Source of the DNA: Spirosoma foliorum
GTDB lineage: Bacteria > Bacteroidota > Bacteroidia > Cytophagales > Spirosomataceae
Direction of reading: 5' to 3'
Length of the DNA stretch: 64,000 nucleotides
Assembly (NCBI RefSeq): GCF_014117325.1
Contig: NZ_CP059732.1
Coordinates: 1 to 64,000, forward strand
Positions 17,488-25,501 of the stretch are shown piece by piece. Each line of letters begins with the position of its first letter. Position 1 is the first letter of the stretch. The notes below the pieces were generated by a model. It had not been told where the DNA came from, ran no database searches, and saw only the letters and a program-made list of their open reading frames with translations. Both the position numbers and the translations under genes were made by a program.

Positions 17488-17901
17488 ATGGAAACCCTGT
17501 ATACTGCCACCGTAAGTAATGTCGGCGGGCGCGAAGGTGATGTAAAATCACTTGATGGTATTTTAGAACTGGATATTAAACGCCCTGTTGAAATGCATGG
17601 CGAAGGAGGAAAGCCCAATCCTGAAATGTTGTTTGCCGCTGCTTATAGCTCCTGCTATAATGGGGCACTGATGGCCGTAGCCGACCGTCGAAAAATTATT
17701 CTGCCCGAGCATGCCGTGGAGGTGAGCATTTCGCTCAATAAAGACGGCAACAATATGTTTCTATCGGGAAAGATTGTGGTGAAAGCACCGGGTATGGACC
17801 ATGACCAACTACAACAACTAGCCGAATCAGCCCATATCGTCTGCCCTTACTCGAAAGCCGTGAAGGGAAATATGGATATGAAGATTGAGGTGCTGGTGTA
17901 G
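17488..17901 (+). CDS. ohr: Organic hydroperoxide resistance protein (Ohr/OsmC family)
   Basis: A thiol peroxidase reducing organic hydroperoxides, using dihydrolipoamide-type reductants. It has 137 residues from ATG 17488 (METLYTATVSNVGGREG); the frame opens at 17416 but that extension is not Ohr-like. The two active cysteines are Cys56 in AAAYSSCYNGALM (peroxidatic) and Cys119 in AHIVCPYSKAV (resolving). The conserved KPNPEMLFAAAYSSC loop precedes the first. It is a homodimer in the family. Upstream there is a TACTTTG-like box one base off the standard spacing. No OhrR gene is adjacent, since the nearby XRE regulator is of a different type. Confidence 0.92.
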   Translation: METLYTATVSNVGGREGDVKSLDGILELDIKRPVEMHGEGGKPNPEMLFAAAYSSCYNGALMAVADRRKIILPEHAVEVSISLNKDGNNMFLSGKIVVKAPGMDHDQLQQLAESAHIVCPYSKAVKGNMDMKIEVLV

Positions 17902-17949
17902 ATAGGTAGTACTAGAAGCGAGGAGTTAGGACCGGGCCGCCGGAGCGGA

Positions 17950-17992
17950 GAGAATGGCTGACGCATCTAGTTTTTAAGCGTCAGCCATTCTC
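17950..17992. terminator. Hairpin between converging ohr and Dabb genes
   Basis: Perfect 15-bp arms (17950-17964 and 17978-17992) around a T-rich loop, with partial extension outward. It lies between the ohr stop (17901) and the Dabb stop (18011). Confidence 0.75.
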
Positions 17993-18010
17993 GCTCCTAA
18001 TACTGTCTGT

Positions 18011-18310
18011 CTAACTCACCGCATCGTAAATCTGCACACGCTGCCAGAGGTGAGCACATTTATCAACGAAGGCCAGATGAACAGGATGTGTCTGATAAAC
18101 ATCATGAGCGGCCTGGTCGGCGAAAACCAATGTTAGCGCAAAATCATAGCTGTGGTCAATAACCGGCCGACGCGTTTCGGCAGGCGTGCCGATGTAAACG
18201 GTCGTGATTTCGGTTACGGCTTTCAGTGTTTCGAGACCGGCACGAAGTGCCGTATGGTCGTCCTGACTTTCGGGATGATGAAGCCAGAAAAAAACGGTAT
18301 GAACAAACAT
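18011..18310 (-). CDS. Dabb (stress-responsive A/B barrel) domain protein
   Basis: A 99-residue single-domain protein of the dimeric alpha/beta-barrel Dabb family. MFVHTVFFWLHHPES is the first strand with the typical H-x-V-F-F/W-L; later strands are TVYIGTPAETRRPV, YDFALTLVFADQAAHDVYQT and HPVHLAFVDKC. The family includes small stress proteins and a few cyclases; here no substrate can be inferred. It is convergent with ohr and lies upstream of the XRE regulator gene on the same strand, 90 nt away. Confidence 0.85.
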   Translation of the reverse strand: MFVHTVFFWLHHPESQDDHTALRAGLETLKAVTEITTVYIGTPAETRRPVIDHSYDFALTLVFADQAAHDVYQTHPVHLAFVDKCAHLWQRVQIYDAVS

Positions 18311-18401
18311 AATATCGGTTGATAGGGTTTTTAAACTGAGCCGTAAAAGTAAGCATACTTTCCGGTAACCCTAAACGAGGAGGTCATTCGCTCCTTATCT
18401 G

Positions 18402-18677
18402 CTAGCTCACATCGCCACGCCCCAGTAATTTTTCGGCAAAATGCTCACCCGCTATCAGCTTTCGGATGATGTCGATATCGTCATCGTTCAGTAGATCGCC
18501 AAGGCTTAGTTGGTATATATTAGCGAGCTCTTCCAATTTATTAATAGAAGGTTGAGTTTGCCCACTTTCCCATTTGCAATAAGCAGGTTGGGTCATTCCG
18601 ATGTTAAACGCAATATACTCCTGCGAATACCCAAACAACTGACGTAACCGACGAAGCTTTTCCGATAGTACTGGCAT
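18402..18677 (-). CDS. XRE-family helix-turn-helix regulator
   Basis: A 91-residue DNA-binding protein with a single HTH_3 domain: LRRLRQLFGYSQEYIAFNIG (helices 1-2) and MTQPAYCKWESGQTQPSI (recognition helix), then an acidic tail (LLNDDDIDIIRKLIAG). It has no ligand domain. It is divergent from the three peptide genes, with a 370-bp control region between, so it may regulate them; that is an inference from position. It could equally control the Dabb gene. Confidence 0.85.
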   Translation of the reverse strand: MPVLSEKLRRLRQLFGYSQEYIAFNIGMTQPAYCKWESGQTQPSINKLEELANIYQLSLGDLLNDDDIDIIRKLIAGEHFAEKLLGRGDVS

Positions 18678-18748
18678 AGTTCACTAATTTATGGATCAAC
18701 TTATACTAAAAGAGTAACGGATCTCATCATAAGCAAAGGGTATTCTAT

Positions 18749-18758
18749 TGTTGGTCGG
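18749..18758 (+). promoter_or_regulatory. Possible single regulator half-site upstream of the peptide genes
   Basis: TGTTGGTCGG shares the 8-base core GTTGGTCG with the repeats at 25394-25495 upstream of the LytTR kinase operon. It is single, without a partner 21 bp away. The core also occurs by chance inside coding sequence, so this is suggestive only. Confidence 0.3.
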
Positions 18759-18931
18759 TAGATAAACTTACGGCTACTACTATAAGTTTAGATTTATTTT
18801 TTGTGTCTATTTCTTAAAATAATCCTGTATTCGGCAATTATTGTTTTACAAATCCCTGGTTATTAGATTATAACCGGTAGCTATATTTTTATAATAATCG
18901 GTTATCAGGTCGGGCGCTCCCGTCCCCCAAC

Positions 18932-18960
18932 TTTGTCCCAAGCAAACGGCAATACGTTTG
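18932..18960 (+). promoter_or_regulatory. Candidate promoter of the double-glycine peptide genes
   Basis: TTTG (18932-18935), 17 nt, then TACGTTTG (18953-18960), an exact TAnnTTTG. The spacing is 2 nt short of the usual 19. Predicted transcription start is near 18967, leaving a leader of about 80 nt before ATG 19047. Confidence 0.45.
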
Positions 18961-19046
18961 GCAGGTCATAAAGACAAGCTGTATTCCCTTTGTTTAGCGG
19001 TCGCCGAAAAGCTAACAGAGTAGGCATTATTAACTTATATATCGTT

Positions 19047-19289
19047 ATGAAAACCTTAGATTTTGTTAACCTCGGAGTTGAAGAATTGACGAATCAGGAA
19101 ATGATCAACAATCATGGTGGTGGCGACAGTACCAGTTTGTTAAACATCGGATCAATTGCGATTGGCGATCTGGTGGATCTCAGCGGTAATAGTTTATTTA
19201 ATGGTAACTATGCTTTGTTCAGTGGCAACAGCACTGACGTAAGCCCAAGTACGGGAACTGGTTTTAGCTTTAGTACAAGCCGCTCATAA
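19047..19289 (+). CDS. Double-glycine leader secreted peptide precursor 1
   Basis: An 80-residue precursor. The leader ends LTNQEMINNHGG and fits the C39-peptidase consensus: Leu-Thr at -12/-11, Glu-Met at -8/-7, Gly-Gly at -2/-1, predicting cleavage after residue 25. The leader resembles the Bacteroidota GG-leader natural-product precursors. The mature part (about 55 residues) has no Cys and is rich in Gly, Asn, Ser and hydrophobics, with a [S/N]GN-x-x-F rhythm: LSGNSLFNGNYALFSGNST. ATG 19047 is chosen because all three copies share it; the frame opens at 18990. The adjacent HlyD adaptor and C39 exporter are the likely secretion route. Activity (signal, bacteriocin or surface fibre) is unknown. 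Confidence 0.8.
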   Translation: MKTLDFVNLGVEELTNQEMINNHGGGDSTSLLNIGSIAIGDLVDLSGNSLFNGNYALFSGNSTDVSPSTGTGFSFSTSRS

Positions 19290-19366
19290 CCAATAAATTT
19301 AGTCGAAGTAAGCCGAAAGAATTAACGTTCAAGTCGGTAATCGTTCACTTAAATTTTAATATCGTT

Positions 19367-19609
19367 ATGAAAACGTTCGATCTTGCTACTCTCGGTGTTG
19401 AGGAGCTAACCAGTCAGGAAATGAGCAGTAACCACGGTGGTGGCGATAGTTTCACATTATTAAACATTGGCGCGATTACAATCGGTAATCTGGTTAATGT
19501 TAATGGAAATAGCCTCTTCGATGGTAATTATGCGTTGTTCAGCGGAAACGGGACTGATGTCAGTCCAAGCACAGGAACAAGTATAGGCTTTAGTTCAAGC
19601 CAGTCATAA
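19367..19609 (+). CDS. Double-glycine leader secreted peptide precursor 2
   Basis: Paralogue of the preceding gene, also 80 residues. The leader reads MKTFDLATLGVEELTSQEMS and continues SNHGG, with the same -12 Leu, -8 Glu and GG. The predicted mature peptide has NIGAITIGNLVNVNGNSLF and YALFSGNGTDVSPSTG. It differs from copy 1 mainly in the core: more Asn around 43-48 and a Phe/Ser-rich end. It has no Cys, no Lys/Arg in the core, and so no typical cationic bacteriocin profile. The upstream 20 bases match those of copy 3, suggesting shared translation or processing signals rather than a separate promoter. Confidence 0.8.
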   Translation: MKTFDLATLGVEELTSQEMSSNHGGGDSFTLLNIGAITIGNLVNVNGNSLFDGNYALFSGNGTDVSPSTGTSIGFSSSQS

Positions 19610-19686
19610 TCGGGTAAATTGATTGAAGTAAGCCGATTTTGTTCGTAATCGAATCGGTAATTGTTCACTTAAATTTTAATATCGTT

Positions 19687-19929
19687 ATGAAAACGTTCGA
19701 TTTTGCTACCCTCGGTGTTGAGGAGCTAACCAGTCAGGAAATGATTAATAATCATGGTGGTGGCGATAGCACCAGCATTGGAAATATAGGTTCAATACTC
19801 ATCGCTGATCTGGTCGATGTGAGTGGAAATAGTTTGTTTAATGGTGACAGTGCCCTGTTCAGTGGTAACAGCACCAGTGCCAATCCTGTAACGAGCACGC
19901 TGTTTAACTTCAGTTCGCTCAGTTCATAG
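19687..19929 (+). CDS. Double-glycine leader secreted peptide precursor 3
   Basis: Third 80-residue paralogue, from ATG 19687 (frame open from 19639). The leader MKTFDFATLGVEELTSQEMI continues NNHGG. The core is the most divergent: SIGNIGSILIADLVDVSGNS, then LFNGDSALFSGNSTSANP, ending in Phe/Leu/Ser. It keeps the hydrophobic I-x-I-x-D-L-V strand and the GN repeats. A terminator-like hairpin (19979-20048) follows, then the exporter genes. A conserved leader with variable cores is the usual mark of a peptide family diversifying under one exporter. Confidence 0.8.
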   Translation: MKTFDFATLGVEELTSQEMINNHGGGDSTSIGNIGSILIADLVDVSGNSLFNGDSALFSGNSTSANPVTSTLFNFSSLSS

Positions 19930-19978
19930 ACGTTTGAATTGAGCGAAATCAACAGGCTCAATCAGGAAGAATAAGTAG

Positions 19979-20048
19979 CAGGGATTTTGCCCGTTGGAAC
20001 AGAAAGCCATTTCTTTTTTTCTGTCTCAGGGGCGAAATCCCTGTTTTT
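19979..20048 (+). terminator. Terminator/attenuator between peptide and exporter genes
   Basis: CAGGGATTTTGCCC (19979-19992) pairs with GGGGCGAAATCCCTG (20029-20043), one G-T wobble, with an inner stem ACAGAAA/TTTCTGT and a following T5. Partial read-through would give much peptide and little exporter, a common design. Confidence 0.75.
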
Positions 20049-20088
20049 GGGTTATACGTAGATAGTATTCAATACACTCAACGCAACG

Positions 20089-21276
20089 ATGAACGAATCT
20101 GAATTCTCCTATGGCCTAGTCACTTACCTGCCCAGGGTTAGTGTGCGGAGCCAGATTATTTATACAACGGTTCTGGGCGTTATCCTGCTTACGGTACTGG
20201 CCTTACCGTTTATATATGTTGATGTGTCGGTGCAGGCAAATGGGCTAGTTCGGCCTGTTGCGGAACGTAGCGAAGTGAAAGCCACAGCCGGGGCAGTCGT
20301 TGAGAAAGTAATGGTGCGGGAATGGGAGCCTGTTCGCAAAGGACAGCCGCTTTTTCAATTGCGGTCCGATGCATTAGATACCAAAAAGCAGCTGGTAGAT
20401 AATCAAATTGCCGAAAAAGCCGCATTTGTTCGTGATCTGGACCAGTTAACGACTAAATCCTGGAAAGTCGTCAATGGATTAGCCGCTCCCCTTTATCGAC
20501 AGGAGTATAACCAGTTTCGGGCTATTGTCGAAGAAAGTTGGAATTTGCAGGAAAAGCGAAAACGGGAACTTCAAACGGCACAACTACTCTACTCGCAAAA
20601 AGCAATTGCACGACTTGAATACGAAGATGCGCTTTATGCGCACAAGGCTTCTCTGGCACGATATAACACGCTCGTTGAACAACAACGAAGTGACTGGCAG
20701 ACCGATCTGACACAGGTTCGGCGTGATTTAGCCAACTTGGAATCGGATGCCAAACAACTGCATGAAGAGCAGGAATTGTACATACTAAAAGCCCCGACTG
20801 GTGGTACGGCTAGTCAGTTAGCTGGACGATATGCGGGTAGTTATGTGCAACCGGGCGATGTGCTGGCCGTTGTTTCTCCAGACTCTACTCTAATCGTCGA
20901 AGCCTACGTTCCCTCGAAAGATATTGGTTTGCTAAAGCCCGGTCAGCCAGTACGATTACAGGTCGACGCGTTCAATTATAACCAATGGGGTTTGCTGACG
21001 GGGCGTGTAATGGATATTGCGAATGACTTTACAACGACGAATGGCGAGCCAGTTTTTAAAGTTCGGTGCCAGCTGGATAAGCCATACCTGAGTTTACAAA
21101 ACGGTTATCAGGGTCGTTTGAAGAAAGGAATGACGGTTCAGACTCGCTTTCAGGTTGCCCGTCGTTCGTTGTTTCAGTTGCTTTACGACAAAGCCGATGA
21201 TTGGCTAAACCCGGCTGTGAGTAATCCCAAAACGGCTACAGCAAGCTCGCAGAAGGAGGGCGGCAGCTCCATATGA
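20089..21276 (+). CDS. HlyD-family adaptor of the peptide exporter
   Basis: A 395-residue periplasmic adaptor linking the ABC exporter to an outer-membrane channel. One N-terminal membrane helix (about 23-45, TTVLGVILLTVLALPFIYVD) is followed by VQANGLVRPVAERSEVKATA and the lipoyl domain (GAVVEKVMVREWEPVRKGQP). A coiled-coil hairpin spans about 100-235, then LYILKAPTGGTASQLAGRYA and a beta-barrel domain (LRLQVDAFNYNQWGLLTGRV type). Its stop overlaps the exporter start by 4 bases (ATGA at 21273-21276), so the two are translationally coupled. It starts 41 nt after the attenuator T-run. The outer-membrane channel must be encoded elsewhere. Confidence 0.92.
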   Translation: MNESEFSYGLVTYLPRVSVRSQIIYTTVLGVILLTVLALPFIYVDVSVQANGLVRPVAERSEVKATAGAVVEKVMVREWEPVRKGQPLFQLRSDALDTKKQLVDNQIAEKAAFVRDLDQLTTKSWKVVNGLAAPLYRQEYNQFRAIVEESWNLQEKRKRELQTAQLLYSQKAIARLEYEDALYAHKASLARYNTLVEQQRSDWQTDLTQVRRDLANLESDAKQLHEEQELYILKAPTGGTASQLAGRYAGSYVQPGDVLAVVSPDSTLIVEAYVPSKDIGLLKPGQPVRLQVDAFNYNQWGLLTGRVMDIANDFTTTNGEPVFKVRCQLDKPYLSLQNGYQGRLKKGMTVQTRFQVARRSLFQLLYDKADDWLNPAVSNPKTATASSQKEGGSSI

Positions 21277-23514
21277 ATTCAGTAACTGAAGAGAAAAAAA
21301 ACAACAGCGTTGGACTGTTGGAACGCGTTCGGGAGTGGTTCGCTATGAAGAGTATTAGTGCCCGAACAAAAGTCAAACAACGCGACATCACCGATTGTGG
21401 AGCGGCTTGTCTGGCATCGGTAGCGGCTTATTACCGATTGTTATTGCCAGTTGCGAGAATTCGCCAACTGGCTGCCACCGACCAGAAAGGGACCACTGTA
21501 TTGGGGATGGTCGAAGCGGCTCAGAAGCTGGGATTTCAGGCGAAAGGTGTAAAAGCGCCATTTGAAAGTCTATCGAAAATCCCTCAGCCGACGATTGCCC
21601 ACGTCACGATCCGCAACAGTCAATTGCAACACTATGTGGTCATTTACCGGATTACCGACCAGAGGATTACGGTCATGGACCCCGCCGATGGGAAAATGCA
21701 TCACCTATCGCCCACCGAGTTCAAAGAGGTTTGGACGGGCCTATTGGTCTTATTGATACCCGACGAAACATTTAAGGTTGGTGATCAGAAAGTGCCTGTG
21801 TTGCAACGATTCTGGCAACTGATGCAGCCTCACCGGGCCGTTTTGTTTCAAGCTCTGTTTGGCGCGTTGATCTACACAATTTTAGGCTTGTCTTCGGCCA
21901 TTTATATTCAGAAAATTGTCGATAATGTACTGGTCAACGGGAATCGTAACCTGCTGAATCTGCTCAGCGTGGTGATGATTGGTCTATTGATTCTGCAAAT
22001 TTTCATCAATGCCACCAAGAGCTTTTTCAATCTGAAAACCGGCCAGCGAATTGATGCCGCGCTGATTTTAGGCTATTACAAACACCTCATGACATTGCCG
22101 CAATCGTTTTTCGACACGATGCGGGTGGGGGGAGGTGATTTCGCGGGTAAATGATGCCGTTAAAATCCGGTCGTTTGTTAATGACATTGCGCTTGGGCTG
22201 CTCGTTAATGTGCTGATCGTGTTCTTTTCGTTTGGGCTGATGTTTACCTATTACTGGAAACTCGCCCTGATTCTGGTGTTGGTGGTGCCATTTTATGCCG
22301 CTATTTACTGGGCCATGAACCGATTCAACCAGCGATACCAACGGAAGCTGATGGAGAACTCCGCCGACCTCGAAGCGCAACTGGTTGAATCGTTGAATGC
22401 CATGCCAACCATTAAACGGTTCGGCCTGGAACAGTTTGCGAGCCAAAAAACAGAAACCCGCTTTGTGGCTCTCCTGCAAACGATTTTTCAAACGGGCAGC
22501 GCGGGTATCTATGCGGGCAATGCATCGGAGTTTGTGACCCGACTGTTCACCATTATTTTACTCTGGACGGGTGCTGGCTACGTACTTCAGAATGACTTGA
22601 CACCGGGAGAACTACTTTCGTTTTATGCGCTTATTGGCTATTTCACGGGCCCTGCTGCCAGTTTGATTGGCTCAAACCGGAGTATTCAGGAAGCCCTGAT
22701 TGCCGCCGACCGTTTGTTTGAAATTATGGATCTCGATCGCGAATCGAATGAGAACAAAGTTCAGTTACAGCCTGCTATGGTTGGTCCGATTCGATTCCAG
22801 AACGTGACCTTTCGCTACGGTACACGAGCTACTGTTTTCGAGGATTTAGTGCTGACCATGCCGAAAGGAAAAATTACAGCTGTGGTCGGGGAAAGTGGAT
22901 CGGGAAAATCAACGTTGATGTCACTGGTACAGGGGTTGTATCCGCTGCAAAGCGGCACTATTTTCATTGGTGACTACGACATAAAACACCTGCATCCTGA
23001 TAGTCTGCGGCAGGTCGTCAGTGTGGTGCCGCAGAAAATTGATCTATTTGCGGGCAATGTCATTGAAAATATTGCCATCGGGGAAGATGAACCTGATATG
23101 CAGCGTCTTCTCATTATTTGTGATCAGCTAGGTATCACCGATTTCATCGAACGAATGCCGAACGGATTTAAAACCTATTTGGGCGAAAATGGAGCGACGC
23201 TATCTGGTGGACAAAAGCAGCGGCTAGCCATTGCCCGTGCCCTTTATCGACAACCCGAAGTCCTGATTCTGGACGAAGCAACCTCCGCCTTGGACTCGTT
23301 GTCGGAACAATTTGTACAACGCACTGTACAGCAGTTACGGAAAGAGGGCAAAACGATTATCATCATTGCCCACCGGCTCAGCACTGTTCGGAAGGCGGAT
23401 AAAATAGTTGTATTGGAACATGGGCGAGTTATTGAAGAAGGAAAACACGTTGAGCTGATCAAAAATGGAAAGGCTTATTCGCAGTTCTGGCAGCAGCAGA
23501 CCGAGGTCGTTTAG
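21273..23514 (+). CDS. Peptidase C39-containing ABC exporter (PCAT), split by a homopolymer frameshift
   Basis: Cleaves double-glycine leaders in the cytosol and exports the peptide with ATP. The C39 domain (about 34-160) has Cys42 in ITDCGAACLAS, His120 in QLQHYVVIY and Asp136 in VMDPADG, so it looks active. The membrane domain (about 185-440) includes FWQLMQPHRAVLFQALFGAL. The ATPase has GESGSGKSTLM, LSGGQKQRLAIARAL, VLILDEATSALD and AHRLSTVRKADK. The frame breaks at a G6 run (22127-22132): with five G it reads MRVGEVISRVNDAV, the conserved cytoplasmic loop. As written, the first part stops at 22154 and the second opens at 22135. Restored length is 746 residues. Sequencing error is more likely than loss, because both halves are fully conserved. 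Confidence 0.9.
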
Positions 23515-23523
23515 AGAATTCAA

Positions 23524-24279
23524 CTAGTCCTCAATCAGTCGATAGAAAGCATCTCGGTACGTTTCACCAATGGGGACAATCGCCTGAGAGTGGCCTGGAT
23601 GATTAATGTATATGCGGTTTCGTTCAATGGATTCAATTCGGTTGAGTGCCACAATATAGGATTTGTGAACTCGGGCAAACTGATGGGGCAGCAGCTTTTC
23701 TTCCAGACTTTTCATGGTTTGGAGCGCCAGAATCCGCTCGGCTGGCGTATAAAGCGAGACATAATCTTTTAGTCCTTCGCAATACAAAATGTCGCTCAAA
23801 CTAACGCGTTGCAAGCGGTATTCTGTCTTGACGAAAATGAAATCCTTGGGGGCCGGTTCAATCAGACTATTCTGGGTAGTATCGGGCACCAGATTACTAG
23901 CAGGTACTGCCGACTGAATGGGCGGTAGCAGTTTTTGCACCGCTTTATAGAACCGTTCGAACGAGACGGGCTTGAGCAGATAATCCACCACATTGTGTTC
24001 GTAGCCTTCCAGCGCGTAGGTTGAATAGGCGGTGGTCAGAATAACCCGGCACTTATGGTCACTAACGGCTCGTTCTACCAATTTTAGGAATTGCATTCCT
24101 GTGAGTTCGGGCATCTGAATATCCAGAAAAACCAGGTCTACCTCGCCCTGTTGTACCCGCGTCAAGGCGTCGATTGGGCTGGTCGTGGCGCCAACCAGTT
24201 CCAGAAAAGGTACTTTCCGAATGTAGTCGCTTAAAACAGCGTGGGCGAGCGGTTCGTCGTCAACAATAAGGCAGCGCAT
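23524..24279 (-). CDS. LytTR-family response regulator
   Basis: A 251-residue two-component regulator. The receiver domain (1-120) has the acidic pair in VDDEP and the phosphoacceptor Asp53 in LVFLDIQMPELTG, with Lys in LLKPVSFERFY. The C-terminal LytTR DNA-binding domain (about 145-250) shows DILYCEGLKDYVSLY, RVHKSYIVALNRIESIERNR and IPIGETYR-type ending. LytTR proteins bind direct repeats spaced by about two helical turns, and such repeats lie upstream of its operon (25394-25495). It is encoded 10 nt after its kinase and ends 9 nt from the exporter stop, tail to tail. In peptide quorum systems (AgrA, ComE) this family answers secreted peptides; the link here is inferred from position. Confidence 0.93.
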   Translation of the reverse strand: MRCLIVDDEPLAHAVLSDYIRKVPFLELVGATTSPIDALTRVQQGEVDLVFLDIQMPELTGMQFLKLVERAVSDHKCRVILTTAYSTYALEGYEHNVVDYLLKPVSFERFYKAVQKLLPPIQSAVPASNLVPDTTQNSLIEPAPKDFIFVKTEYRLQRVSLSDILYCEGLKDYVSLYTPAERILALQTMKSLEEKLLPHQFARVHKSYIVALNRIESIERNRIYINHPGHSQAIVPIGETYRDAFYRLIED

Positions 24280-24289
24280 AGCAGGGCGA

Positions 24290-25336
24290 TTATAAACTTA
24301 ACTCCAGCGAACAGGCGTAACTATCCTGATCATTCGTAACATGTAGCGTATGTTGGTCGGGATAGAGCAACGCCAGCCGCCGTTTTACATTCGTCAGGCC
24401 AATACCACCCGCCGAATCGGTCTGTCGGTTCATTTTTTTGTTGAGCGTGTCGAAACGCAATCTACCGTTTCGGACGCTTAAATCAAGCACCAGCGGTTGG
24501 TTCGGGTCCGTCAGGTCGCCGTGTTTAAAGGCATTTTCAACAAAGGAAACCAGCAACAACGGTTCAATTCGGAACAGATCGGTATTACCCTCCACGCTAA
24601 ATAAAACGTTGGCATTGGCAACCCGAAGCTTTTCGAGTTCGACGTAGTTTTTCAGGTAGTCCACTTCTTTCGATAACGGTACCCGCCCCGTTCCTCCATT
24701 ATGTTCGTTGCTGTCGTAGAGCATATAGCGCATCAATTCCGACAGTTTCAGAATGGCCCCCGGCGCATCATCCGATTTGGTGTAGGCGAGCGAATAAATG
24801 TTATTCAGCGTGTTGAACAGAAAGTGTGGGTTCACCTGCGATTTCAGAAAGGCTAACTCAGCGGTGTTGCGCTCGCTGACAAGTTCGATACGTTCCTGTT
24901 GGTGAACAAACCAATCTTCAATAACCTTAAACGCCAGCCCAAGGCCAATGGCATAGATGGCATAAAACCGATTATCCCAGGCATAAGCGAGTTTAGAAAC
25001 GTCGGGATCGTAGTTGGTGAAGCCAAATAAATGCCAGTAAAAAACTTGTTCCAGCAAATAACGGGTAAGAATAAATCCTCCCATAGCCCCCACTGAGCCC
25101 AAAAGTGCCCATCCGAGCCGCTGCCGATTAAGCAAGTGAGTGAGCACAATGGCGTGTTCGAACCAGGCCGCCAGCCAGAAGGACAGACTGAATGAAATCT
25201 CCAGTGGATCAAAAACCAACGCATGCTTTTTAGGGTCATCGGCATTCAACAGCACCATCGTTGCCCAAAGGGTAAGGTAGAGCAGATTCCGAATATGGGT
25301 ACGGTTGTTAAAAAAAGCAGGTAGGTGAAGCGTCAT
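24290..25336 (-). CDS. LytS/YehU-type sensor histidine kinase
   Basis: A 348-residue membrane kinase of the His_kinase (PF06580) class. About four hydrophobic helices span residues 15-145 (NLLYLTLWATMVLL; SLSFWLAAWFEHAIVLTHLL; WALLGSVGAMGGFILTRYLL; FYAIYAIGLGLAFKVI). The catalytic part starts LAFLKSQVNPHFLFNTLNNI with phospho-His171. The ATP-binding region has LLLVSFVENAFKHGD and GGIGLTNVKRRLALLYP. It lacks a separate extracellular sensor, so the signal would be read by the membrane part, as in AgrC/ComD-type kinases. It forms an operon with the LytTR regulator. The ligand is unknown; the neighbouring secreted peptides are a testable candidate. Confidence 0.93.
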   Translation of the reverse strand: MTLHLPAFFNNRTHIRNLLYLTLWATMVLLNADDPKKHALVFDPLEISFSLSFWLAAWFEHAIVLTHLLNRQRLGWALLGSVGAMGGFILTRYLLEQVFYWHLFGFTNYDPDVSKLAYAWDNRFYAIYAIGLGLAFKVIEDWFVHQQERIELVSERNTAELAFLKSQVNPHFLFNTLNNIYSLAYTKSDDAPGAILKLSELMRYMLYDSNEHNGGTGRVPLSKEVDYLKNYVELEKLRVANANVLFSVEGNTDLFRIEPLLLVSFVENAFKHGDLTDPNQPLVLDLSVRNGRLRFDTLNKKMNRQTDSAGGIGLTNVKRRLALLYPDQHTLHVTNDQDSYACSLELSL

Positions 25337-25393
25337 GACATAGCCTATTACGAGTGCTAAATACTGAAGTCGGGACGGAAGCTACAAGTCCAA

Positions 25394-25495
25394 TCGACCA
25401 ACGCCTGATTTTGATCGACCAACCCAGTTTGGGCGCTAAATGCCCGTTGGTCGATTGATAAAACGGTTAGCCGAGTCAACGATGGCGTTGGTCGA
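25394..25495. promoter_or_regulatory. Phased GTTGGTCGA repeats: probable LytTR operator array
   Basis: Reading toward the kinase operon (minus strand), copies lie at 25415-25424 and 25394-25403, 21 bp apart. Reading toward the DUF5694-like gene (plus strand), copies lie at 25445-25454 and 25486-25495, with a 7/10 match at 25465-25474 between them, so the phasing is 20 and 21 bp. Each set lies just upstream of a TTG that could be the -33 of the promoter it faces. Same-face direct repeats are the known LytTR binding geometry. Confidence 0.6.
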
Positions 25496-25501
25496 ATAGA
25501 G

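Larger units (their letters stand above)
19047..19929 (+). repeat. Tandem array of three 320-bp peptide-gene units
   Basis: Start codons at 19047, 19367 and 19687 are exactly 320 bp apart; each gene is 243 bp and each spacer 77 bp. Units 2 and 3 share an almost identical stretch covering the last 20 bases of the spacer (CACTTAAATTTTAATATCG) and the leader-coding part. The core-coding parts have diverged more. Confidence 0.9.

Noticed and set aside
18990..19046. Extended N-terminus for the first peptide precursor
   Set aside because: The two paralogues start at the position equivalent to 19047 and the extension has no counterpart.
19047..19929. Lanthipeptide, lasso or sactipeptide interpretation of the precursors
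   Set aside because: No Cys in the cores and no cyclase, dehydratase or radical SAM enzyme within the locus; the radical SAM gene at 30207 is 10 kb away and transcribed separately.
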